Origin: Aquisalimonas sp.
GTDB lineage: Bacteria; Pseudomonadota; Gammaproteobacteria; Nitrococcales; Aquisalimonadaceae
Direction of reading: 5' to 3'
Assembly: GCA_007133445.1 (NCBI GenBank)
Contig: SLMR01000321.1
Coordinates: 1-8,538 of the forward strand
Length of the DNA stretch: 8,538 nucleotides
The translations under genes and the position numbers were made by a program. Within the stretch, counting starts at the first letter, position 1. Every line of letters starts with the position of its first letter. Below the pieces are notes generated by a model. It did not search any database. It saw nothing but the letters and a program-made list of their open reading frames with translations, and was not told the origin of the DNA. Below, piece after piece: positions 1 to 5,340 of the stretch.

Positions 1-1
1 C

Positions 2-2749
2 CTGGGGATCATTGCCATGGCGCTGGGCGCATGCAGCGCACCCAGCGAGGACGAGCTGCTCGAGAGCGCCGCGGAGCTTCGTGAGCAGGGCCGCTACGAG
101 TCTGCGACCGCAGATTACCGGCAGATCCTCGAGGAAGAGCCCAATCACGCCGAGGCGCGCTTCGGGCTGGGTGAGGTGCAGGTGCTTACTGGCCAGTACA
201 GGCGCGCCAGCGATTCCCTGCGACGAGCGGCCGAACTGGGCATCGACCCCGATCGAGTTCAACCGCTGCTCGCACGCGCACTCCTGTGGGGTGGGGAACA
301 CGAGCAGTTGCTGGAGGAAATCGATCCCGGGTCGGTAACCGACGACAGCATCCGCGCCGAGGTCATGGCGTACGTGGGTCGCGCACAGGTCCGGGAGCAG
401 CGCCGTGACGAAGCGCGGACGACACTGGAGGAGGCGTTGGCGCTGGATAGTGACTCCGTTCCCGCGCTGGTAACGCTGGCCCGGCTGGCCCTGGAAGCCC
501 AGCATTTCGAGCGCGCGGCGGAGTACGCCGACCGGGCGCTGGGTGTTAACGCTGATTCGTCGGCCGCGCGCTTCGCGCGCGCCGATGCAGCTCGGCGCAT
601 GGGCGACGTGGAGACGGCCCGGGAGTACTACAAGGCCGGACTGGACACCCCATATCCCGATGTCTCCGGCATGGAGGCGTTCAATGCCCGCGGGAGACTG
701 GTTCAGACGCTGCTTGGCATGGAACGCCTGGATGAAGCCAAGGAGCACGCCGAGATCATGCTTCGCCAGGCGGATCGTCACCCTTACGCCAATTACCTGG
801 CGGGCATGATTTCTCTGCAGGAGGGGGACCTATCCACAGCCACTGAACGAGGCCAGACGGTGCTGTCTGCCTCCCCTGACAGCGTACCGGGCAAATTGCT
901 GATGGGCTCCGTGCGCCTGCAACAGGAGCAGTACGCTCAGGCGGTACGACATCTGCAGGACGTCGTGTCGGCCAGCCCGGAGAACATCCAGGCGCGCGTC
1001 ATGCTCGTGGCAGCGCTGCGCGGTGCGGGGCAGGACCGGCAGGCCGCACGCGTGCTTGCCGATGGCATTGACCACGCCGGCGACGACCCCCGCGCGCTGC
1101 AGATGCTGGCGCAGGCGGCACAGGCAGATGTAGACCGTGTGGTGGCGGCACTCGAGGAAGAGGGGCGCGGGAACGGGACGACCGAAGCACGACTGGGTTT
1201 CGCGCAGGCCCTCGTCGCCCAGGGCAGCGTGGACCCGGGCATGGCCATCCTGCAGCAGCCGGACATGGCCGACGGCCATGAAGACGTCACCCGGCGCCAA
1301 CTCCTGGCTCTGGCAGCCCTTCGGGCCGGCGACGGGGAACAGGCCGTGAGCGAGGCCGAGAGCCTCGTTGCGGAGTTCCCCGACAACGCTGCCGCTCACA
1401 ACCTTGCCGGCGGCATCTACTTGGCGCTGGAGCGCTATGATGAGGCCCGGAGCACACTGGAGCGTTCCAGAGACCTGGATCCCGAGAGTGCCCATGCCTC
1501 CCTCAACCTGGGGCTGCTGGCGCTGGCCCAGGAGAACTACAGCGATGCCATCCAGCACCTTGAAGTCGGCCTGGAGCGCAGCCCCGACAACCTGAACGCA
1601 CTGATCGCGCTCGCCGAGGCCCAGCGAAGCCAAGGCGAAAACGAACAGGCGCTTGAGACCCTGGAGCGGGCAGCCTCCGTGGCACCCGAAAGCCCAGCGC
1701 CAGTTGCCGCTCTGGCTCGCCTGCACCACTCGCTGGGCAATGAAGACGCAGCCCTGGAGGCGGCAGAGCGTGCGGTTGAGCGGGCTCCGGAAAACGCGGA
1801 GATTCTCGGCCTTCAGGGGGCTTTACGCATGGAGGCAGGTCACGCGCGCGAAGCGGTGGAGAGCTTCACGGCTGCCGTGGAAGGTGCCCCGCAATCCCCA
1901 CGACTGAGGTTCGAACTGGCCCGGGCGCAGGACGCGGCAGGCGACAGCGACGCTGCATTCGCGACCCTGGAAGCCCTCGTCGAAGACCATCCCGATATTG
2001 TGCAACCGGGCTTCGCCTATGCCATCGCACTGTTGCAGCGGGAGGATAATGAGAGAGCCCTGGAAGCGGGAGAACGCCTGCAGGCACTGAGCGGCGGAGA
2101 GGGGCCCGGCGCGCTGGTGCAGGGGCACGCCCACTCTGCGATGGAAGAGTACACAGCCGCGGCCGAGGCCTACCAGCGCGCCGTGGATGCGGGCCGCAGG
2201 GACGCGCTCACCCCGCTCCTCAACGCGCGGACCGAGGCCGGAGAGGATGATCCAGCCGCTCCCCTGGAACGGTGGCTGGAGGAGAATGACGACGACCACG
2301 GCGTCCGCCTCTCCCTGGCGCAGCAATATGCGGCGCAGCAGGAGTTCGAGCGGGCAGCCGCGCATTTCGAGCGGCTGGTTGAGGTGACCAACCGGCAGAA
2401 CGCCGCCATGCTGAACAACCTGGCCTGGAGCTACCAACAAACCGGAGACGAGAGAGCGCTGGAAACTGCACGTGAAGCGCATGAACTGGCACCGGACAAC
2501 CCAGCCATCGCGGACACCCTGGGGTGGGCCGAGTTCCGCGCAGGCAACGTGGAACGCGCCCGCGAACTCCTGGAACTTGCCGTTGACGGAGCTCCAGACA
2601 ATCCTGATATCCGCTACCATTACGCCGCCGTGCTGGCGGAGGCGGGCGACCGGGACAGCGCGCGGGAACACCTCCAACGCGCGCTCGACGAAGGCGGGGG
2701 CCTCTCCTACAGGGATGAGGCGAAGCAACTCATGGAGGAGCTGGAGTAG
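2..2749 (+). CDS. prsT: PEP-CTERM/XrtA system TPR-repeat lipoprotein PrsT (5' end outside window)
   Basis: This is a lipoprotein built almost entirely of tetratricopeptide repeats. In XrtA/PEP-CTERM loci the PrsT family accompanies the exosortase, the PrsK/PrsR regulators and exopolysaccharide genes; its exact role is unknown, though a periplasmic scaffold is plausible. The frame is open to the left edge and reads L-G-I-I-A-M-A-L-G-A-C, the end of a lipoprotein signal peptide with a lipobox. The lipidated Cys is at 32-34 and is followed by Ser, not Asp, which favours the outer membrane. The ATG at 17 would leave only five residues before this Cys, so the true start lies upstream. About 915 residues are visible, near full length for the family. 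TPR signatures recur about every 34 residues throughout, such as A..Y..AL/RA.ELDPE.A.A and NNLAW near the end (about 2410). The protein is strongly acidic. It ends at a TAG 18 nt before a strong terminator. prsK and prsR may lie upstream, but that is not visible. Confidence 0.93.
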   Translation: MGIIAMALGACSAPSEDELLESAAELREQGRYESATADYRQILEEEPNHAEARFGLGEVQVLTGQYRRASDSLRRAAELGIDPDRVQPLLARALLWGGEHEQLLEEIDPGSVTDDSIRAEVMAYVGRAQVREQRRDEARTTLEEALALDSDSVPALVTLARLALEAQHFERAAEYADRALGVNADSSAARFARADAARRMGDVETAREYYKAGLDTPYPDVSGMEAFNARGRLVQTLLGMERLDEAKEHAEIMLRQADRHPYANYLAGMISLQEGDLSTATERGQTVLSASPDSVPGKLLMGSVRLQQEQYAQAVRHLQDVVSASPENIQARVMLVAALRGAGQDRQAARVLADGIDHAGDDPRALQMLAQAAQADVDRVVAALEEEGRGNGTTEARLGFAQALVAQGSVDPGMAILQQPDMADGHEDVTRRQLLALAALRAGDGEQAVSEAESLVAEFPDNAAAHNLAGGIYLALERYDEARSTLERSRDLDPESAHASLNLGLLALAQENYSDAIQHLEVGLERSPDNLNALIALAEAQRSQGENEQALETLERAASVAPESPAPVAALARLHHSLGNEDAALEAAERAVERAPENAEILGLQGALRMEAGHAREAVESFTAAVEGAPQSPRLRFELARAQDAAGDSDAAFATLEALVEDHPDIVQPGFAYAIALLQREDNERALEAGERLQALSGGEGPGALVQGHAHSAMEEYTAAAEAYQRAVDAGRRDALTPLLNARTEAGEDDPAAPLERWLEENDDDHGVRLSLAQQYAAQQEFERAAAHFERLVEVTNRQNAAMLNNLAWSYQQTGDERALETAREAHELAPDNPAIADTLGWAEFRAGNVERARELLELAVDGAPDNPDIRYHYAAVLAEAGDRDSAREHLQRALDEGGGLSYRDEAKQLMEELE

Positions 2750-2767
2750 GCACGCGTGCGTGCGGGT

Positions 2768-2806
2768 GTAACAAAAAAACCGGCCCTTGGCCGGTTTTTT
2801 TGTTAC
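2768..2806. terminator. Bidirectional intrinsic terminator between convergent genes
   Basis: A perfect 18-bp inverted repeat (2768-2785 and 2789-2806) encloses a 3-nt loop, CTT. The GC-rich core GGCC/CCGG is flanked by seven A on the left arm and seven T on the right. It therefore gives a stem followed by U in transcripts from either strand. It lies 18 nt after the prsT stop and 12 nt beyond the stop of the small - strand gene, so it can serve both convergent genes. Confidence 0.93.
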
Positions 2807-2818
2807 AGGACAAATGGC

Positions 2819-3142
2819 TCAGCCTTGACGGTCCGCGTCACGCCGCTTTGCAAGCCGGCCGGCCGTCCAGAGGCCCGCAAGCCCCAACAGCATCAGCGGA
2901 GCCGCCCCGGGCGCCGGAACCGCCCGTGGTTCGCCGCCGTTGTAGTAATCCCTGTCATCGCTGTAGTCGTTATTCTCGTTGCTACCGGACTCACTCTCGA
3001 CCTTGTCCGCGCTGGCCATCAACGCACTGAACATCCCACTGTGCCCACTTCCGAACGCATGCGCCGCGCTCGGTGCGCCAAGCACCACAGCAAACGTGGC
3101 CACCAGCACCCAGCCACAAACACCATTCTTCTGTATTTTCAT
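2819..3142 (-). CDS. Very small PEP-CTERM-like exported protein with variant VPAPG tail
   Basis: A predicted secreted protein of 107 residues. Residues 1-29 form a signal peptide with a probable cut after A-H-A. Residues 30-74 are a short hydrophilic stretch rich in Ser, Asn, Asp and Tyr, with no Cys and no recognised fold. The C-terminus has the tripartite sorting-tail layout: V-P-A-P-G at 75-79, a hydrophobic segment at about 81-95, and a basic cluster (R96, K99, R100, R101) before a short polar end. The Glu of the usual V-P-E-P is Ala here, as in some PEP-CTERM variants. By family knowledge it is an exosortase substrate, with the tail removed at the inner membrane. I chose the ATG at 3142, not an upstream alternative near 3193, because it directly begins the signal peptide and follows a GGAGTGGGGA ribosome site. 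A sigma-54 promoter lies about 65 nt upstream. The function of the mature part is unknown. Confidence 0.8.
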   Translation of the reverse strand: MKIQKNGVCGWVLVATFAVVLGAPSAAHAFGSGHSGMFSALMASADKVESESGSNENNDYSDDRDYYNGGEPRAVPAPGAAPLMLLGLAGLWTAGRLAKRRDADRQG

Positions 3143-3204
3143 ATTCCCCACTCCACACTGATCCGTGACCAGCAGACATGTCACATTCGACACCCGCCAA
3201 TGCC

Positions 3205-3221
3205 CTGCAGGGACCGTGCCT
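3205..3221 (-). promoter_or_regulatory. Sigma-54 (-24/-12) promoter of the small PEP-CTERM gene
   Basis: On the - strand the sequence reads AGGCACGGTCCCTGCAG. Compared with the sigma-54 consensus TGGCACG-N4-TTGCW, it has the essential GG (3220-3219) and GC (3208-3207) at exactly the right spacing, and 14 of 16 positions fit. Transcription would start near 3195, leaving a leader of about 53 nt before the ATG at 3142. RpoN promoters need an enhancer-binding activator; a candidate box lies at 3286-3302. Confidence 0.75.
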
Positions 3222-3285
3222 ACACACTGATCCCGGTGCCATTCAACAGGTTGCGCACCGTGCTATGGCGACCGACGGCGGAAAG

Positions 3286-3302
3286 TGTCAAGTCCACCGA
3301 CG
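3286..3302 (+). promoter_or_regulatory. Candidate upstream activator box (17 bp), copy E
   Basis: The + strand reads TGTCAAGTCCACCGACG. It keeps the TGT at one end and CGAC at the other with the same 17-bp span as the boxes at 4122-4138, 4233-4249 and 5097-5113, and matches the last at 12 of 17 positions. It lies about 65 bp upstream of the sigma-54 promoter of the small PEP-CTERM gene, a normal distance for an enhancer site. It is the weakest copy. It could also act on the divergent outer-membrane gene. Confidence 0.4.
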
Positions 3303-3407
3303 CTAGGAGCTTCCGGCACATGCAGGTATGCTCTGAGACAGCCCGTACCTCATGGCACACACGGGCTCCAGGGACCAGTCAATATCAAGGCGCAGGAGCC
3401 GCGAACA

Positions 3408-4034
3408 ATGAAACAGATACTACTCACGCTTCCGCTGCTCATGGCAATACCCGCCCTAGCGTCGGCCAACTGGACCGGCCCATACATCCACGGCGAACTA
3501 GGGATGAGCTTCGTCGACATCGACCAGAGTGACCGCGAAGACGAGCTCCAGAACGCCTCCACCCGTGAGGACAGCGACAGCTTTGCGTTCTCGCTGGGAC
3601 TCGGCTACCGATTCCATCCGAATTTCTCGGTCGAGGCGAGCTGGTACGACCTGGGCGAGTTCGACGCATCCATTTCCGGGCAGACGGCTGGCGGCTCGGA
3701 CATCGAGCTGAGCCAGGAGATCACGGTCGCCGGGTACGGGCTACGCGGCATCGGTCACTTGCCGATCACGGAGCGGTGGACGCTGGACGGCTCCCTGGGG
3801 TTCGCGCGCATGACCACGCGCAACGAAGGCGAGGGTACCGTCAACGGCACCGACGAGAGCCGCACCGAAAGCTCCTCCGATGTGGTGGCGACCGTCGGGG
3901 TGGGCGCCACGTACCGATTGAACGAACAGTTCTCGATCCGGGGCCAGTACATGTACTTCGACGACGTCGGCGATTCCGACACCGGCGAGAGCGACATCCA
4001 GTACCTGTCCGTGGGGGCGATCGTCAGCTTTTGA
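3408..4034 (+). CDS. Outer-membrane beta-barrel protein (small porin-like/OmpX-Ail-like)
   Basis: A predicted 208-residue outer-membrane protein. Residues 1-20 form a signal peptide ending A-L-A-S-A, and the mature protein starts N-W-T-G-P-Y, the opening typical of small OMP beta-barrel families. Alternating hydrophobic/polar strands follow, for example around 58-70, 72-84, 103-116, 124-136, 158-171, 173-184 and 197-208, separated by acidic loops. The chain ends in Phe (S-V-G-A-I-V-S-F), the usual signal for BAM insertion. The size and pattern suggest an eight-stranded barrel. The ATG at 3408 was chosen because it begins the signal peptide and has AGGAG at 3394-3398. A start near 3285 would add about 40 residues with no signal character. 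No convincing promoter was found between 3303 and 3407. It sits between two PEP-CTERM genes, but no functional link to sorting can be shown from sequence. Its substrate, if any, is unknown. Confidence 0.85.
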   Translation: MKQILLTLPLLMAIPALASANWTGPYIHGELGMSFVDIDQSDREDELQNASTREDSDSFAFSLGLGYRFHPNFSVEASWYDLGEFDASISGQTAGGSDIELSQEITVAGYGLRGIGHLPITERWTLDGSLGFARMTTRNEGEGTVNGTDESRTESSSDVVATVGVGATYRLNEQFSIRGQYMYFDDVGDSDTGESDIQYLSVGAIVSF

Positions 4035-4083
4035 CGGCGCGTCCCGCGGCGTCGCGGACGGCCCCGACGCCACGTGCCGGACC

Positions 4084-4125
4084 TACAGTGCAGTGGAGCG
4101 CCCCGGATTCGCTCCCTGCACTGTA
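4084..4125. repeat. Imperfect inverted repeat (hairpin), stem 16 bp with one bulge
   Basis: The left arm 4084-4100 and right arm 4110-4125 pair over 16 bp with a single extra T at 4094 and a 9-nt loop. No T run follows, so it is not a standard terminator. The outer half of the right arm is the start of the 17-bp box at 4122-4138, and the left arm carries the same CTGCACTGTA on the other strand. It may therefore be a degenerate pair of regulator sites as well as an RNA hairpin. Confidence 0.6.
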
Positions 4126-4138
4126 AGCCCTTCCGACA
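4122..4138 (+). promoter_or_regulatory. Candidate upstream activator box, copy A
   Basis: The + strand reads TGTAAGCCCTTCCGACA. With five flanking bases (CTGCA before it), 19 of 22 bases agree with the inverted copy at 4234-4255, and all three differences are transitions. It lies about 165 bp upstream of the -24 element, a distance from which sigma-54 activators can act by DNA looping. I infer it to be a binding site for a PrsR-type activator. Confidence 0.5.
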
Positions 4139-4232
4139 TTGCCCCACCCTGCCCCCAGACGCAGCCCGCGTCGCCGGTGCAGCCGCCTCGCCACGCCCCT
4201 CCCTGCACGGACATCTGCAGCCAGTCCCGCAG

Positions 4233-4249
4233 CGTCGAAAAGGCTTACA
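4233..4249 (-). promoter_or_regulatory. Candidate upstream activator box, copy B
   Basis: The - strand reads TGTAAGCCTTTTCGACG. It is the inverted near-copy of the box at 4122-4138 and lies about 53 bp upstream of the -24 element of the following gene. Two such sites before a sigma-54 promoter is the usual arrangement for an enhancer-binding protein that acts as an oligomer. Confidence 0.5.
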
Positions 4250-4301
4250 GCGCAGCTGATAATCACATCCCAAGCCTCTGAGATAGAGTGTTTTTTTTAA
4301 T

Positions 4302-4317
4302 TGGCACGGGAAGTGCT
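4302..4317 (+). promoter_or_regulatory. Sigma-54 (-24/-12) promoter of the VPEP-tailed PEP-CTERM gene
   Basis: The sequence TGGCACGGGAAGTGCT matches TGGCACG-N4-TTGCW at every specified base except one T to G in the -12 part. GG (4303-4304) and GC (4315-4316) are correctly spaced. A T-tract (4291-4298) lies just upstream. The predicted transcript starts near 4328, with a leader of about 63 nt to the ATG at 4391. Confidence 0.85.
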
Positions 4318-4390
4318 TTGTTTTATACAGCGACTCGGGCACAACGGTGCTGCCCGGTGAAGATGGTCCGCGAGGACCCTGGAGAACGAC

Positions 4391-4966
4391 ATGAACGCGT
4401 TAAGGACAATTGGCTCTTCTGCGGTGCTGTTGCTTTTCGCCGGACCGGCACTCGCAGTGTTCTGCGAAAGCAACGAGGATGCCCGGTACATGCAGTTCAC
4501 GCCGTCCAGCGGCTCTGCTGACTGCGTGGCCGCGGGCAAGGACCCCGACCCGGGTTCGGGAATGCCGAACAACAAGGCCTTCCACGAGGGGCTCGGCCTG
4601 CAGGAAATCGAGAAGCTCGAGGATGCAAGCGGATTCCTCGGCGGGGACTGGTTCTCCGTCGACGGGCTGGCCGCTACATCAGGCTCCGTGACGATCGAGC
4701 AGGCGGTCTACGACCAGTGGTCGGATGTCCACATTGCCTTCAGGTTCGGGAACCAGAACAATCCCCCGGACTGGTTCAGCTACGCGCTGTCCGGCGTGCT
4801 TGACGCGGAGTGGTCGATCTTCCAGGGCGACAATGACTGGGCACTGTCCAACGTGGCCCTGTGGGGGAAGGAGAACGGCCACACGGTTCCGGAGCCCATG
4901 ACCCTGGGGCTTCTGGGAGTCGGACTGCTCGGGCTTGGTGTCGCTGCTCGGCGCCGGCTCAGCTGA
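4391..4966 (+). CDS. PEP-CTERM sorting domain protein (canonical VPEP tail)
   Basis: An exported protein of 191 residues. Residues 1-22 are a signal peptide (cut after A-L-A). The mature domain, about 23-165, is acidic and rich in Gly, Trp and Asn, with two Cys (25 and 45) that could form a disulfide. The stretch W-F-S-Y-A-L-S-G-V (128-136) and the A-L-S-N-V-A-L-W-G-K just before the tail (151-160) resemble the beta-sandwich ends common in PEP-CTERM proteins. The tail is textbook: V-P-E-P at 166-169, a Gly/Leu-rich membrane segment at about 170-186, then R-R-R at 187-189 and two last residues. Family knowledge makes it a substrate of an EpsH/XrtA exosortase that is not in this window. The start is supported by GGAG at 4381-4384, 6 nt before the ATG. 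It has its own sigma-54 promoter and terminator, so it is probably transcribed alone. The molecular role of the mature domain is unknown; surface or matrix attachment is a guess from the family. Confidence 0.93.
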   Translation: MNALRTIGSSAVLLLFAGPALAVFCESNEDARYMQFTPSSGSADCVAAGKDPDPGSGMPNNKAFHEGLGLQEIEKLEDASGFLGGDWFSVDGLAATSGSVTIEQAVYDQWSDVHIAFRFGNQNNPPDWFSYALSGVLDAEWSIFQGDNDWALSNVALWGKENGHTVPEPMTLGLLGVGLLGLGVAARRRLS

Positions 4967-4993
4967 CCGCGGCAGGTTCGCACCGAAGACTTG

Positions 4994-5027
4994 CAACGCC
5001 GGCGCATGACGCTGGCGTTGTTGTTTT
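4994..5027 (+). terminator. Intrinsic terminator after the VPEP-tailed gene
   Basis: A GC-rich stem of about 11 bp with one G-U pair (4994-5004 with 5010-5020, loop CATGA) is followed by TTGTTTT. It begins 28 nt after the stop codon of the PEP-CTERM gene. Confidence 0.75.
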
Positions 5028-5096
5028 CCCGCCCCATGCTCCTGACCGTAGCCCACACCCTCACCGCCTCCCGAAGCAACGAACTGAACTGGACCG

Positions 5097-5113
5097 CGTC
5101 GGTTTTCCTTACA
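5097..5113 (-). promoter_or_regulatory. Orphan copy of the 17-bp box, copy D
   Basis: The - strand reads TGTAAGGAAAACCGACG. TGTAAG at one end and CCGAC at the other match the boxes upstream of the PEP-CTERM genes, with the same spacing but a different middle. No sigma-54 promoter was found on either strand nearby, so its target is unclear. It may be the relic of a lost PEP-CTERM promoter or a chance match. Confidence 0.3.
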
Positions 5114-5120
5114 GTCCTGA

Positions 5121-5290
5121 TGCCCTCAGAGGTTCAGTGAATTCCTGCAACGTGCTCACCTTGTCCACGGCGATGACAGTGTCGGCATCTTCACGGGTGA
5201 CGAGCTGGCCGCACTGTACGAGGGTAAGGACGACGGCCCCCAGGACTCCGGCTTCGATCAGTACGCCCAGTTGGGGGCACGTCGACCGAG
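5121..5290 (+). pseudogene. Possible gene remnant, family unknown
   Basis: From the stop at 5118-5120 to about 5290 the + strand has an open frame with protein-like composition (for example G-D-D-S-V-G-I-F-T-G-D-E-L-A-A-L-Y) and mainly G/C third positions, but no ATG or GTG start. A neighbouring frame ahead of it (through S-P-D-A-L-R, ending near 5130) would join smoothly if one frameshift were allowed. This suggests a decayed acidic protein. I do not recognise the family. The opposite strand in the same codon register is also open but begins only with TTG and has no ribosome site, so neither reading is secure. The rest of 4967-5340 holds the terminator and one orphan box, and nothing else I can support. 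Confidence 0.22.
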
Positions 5291-5340
5291 TGGAGATATC
5301 CAGTGCCCAAGACGCGGCTTTCGAGGTGGCATGGGACAAT

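Larger units (their letters stand above)
4035..4390. other. Regulatory intergenic region upstream of the VPEP-tailed gene
   Basis: These 356 nt contain no convincing gene. They hold a short 7-bp GC-rich stem (4048-4054/4065-4071) just after the outer-membrane gene, a longer hairpin at 4084-4125, two 17-bp boxes in opposite orientations, an eight-T tract at 4291-4298 and a sigma-54 promoter. No clear T-tailed terminator for the outer-membrane gene was seen, so some read-through into the next gene is possible. Confidence 0.6.

Noticed and set aside
830..2728. Long - strand open frames (about 300 codons each at 830-1729 and 1823-2728) opposite prsT
   Set aside because: They are antisense shadows of a GC-rich TPR gene, lack ribosome sites and recognisable domains, and the + strand reading has clear TPR repeats throughout.
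3353..3367. TGGCACACACGGGCT as a sigma-54 promoter for the outer-membrane gene
   Set aside because: The distance between GG and GC is one base too short, which normally destroys sigma-54 binding.
4048..4071. 7-bp GC stem just after the outer-membrane gene as its terminator
   Set aside because: There is a 10-nt loop and no T run after it; too weak to call.
5036..5140. 34-codon + strand ATG frame after the PEP-CTERM terminator
   Set aside because: No ribosome site and no recognisable features; too short to support.
5109..5339. 76-codon - strand frame just after tviB
   Set aside because: It begins with TTG without a ribosome site and mirrors, codon for codon, the + strand frame considered as a gene remnant. 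Not supported as a gene, though not excluded.
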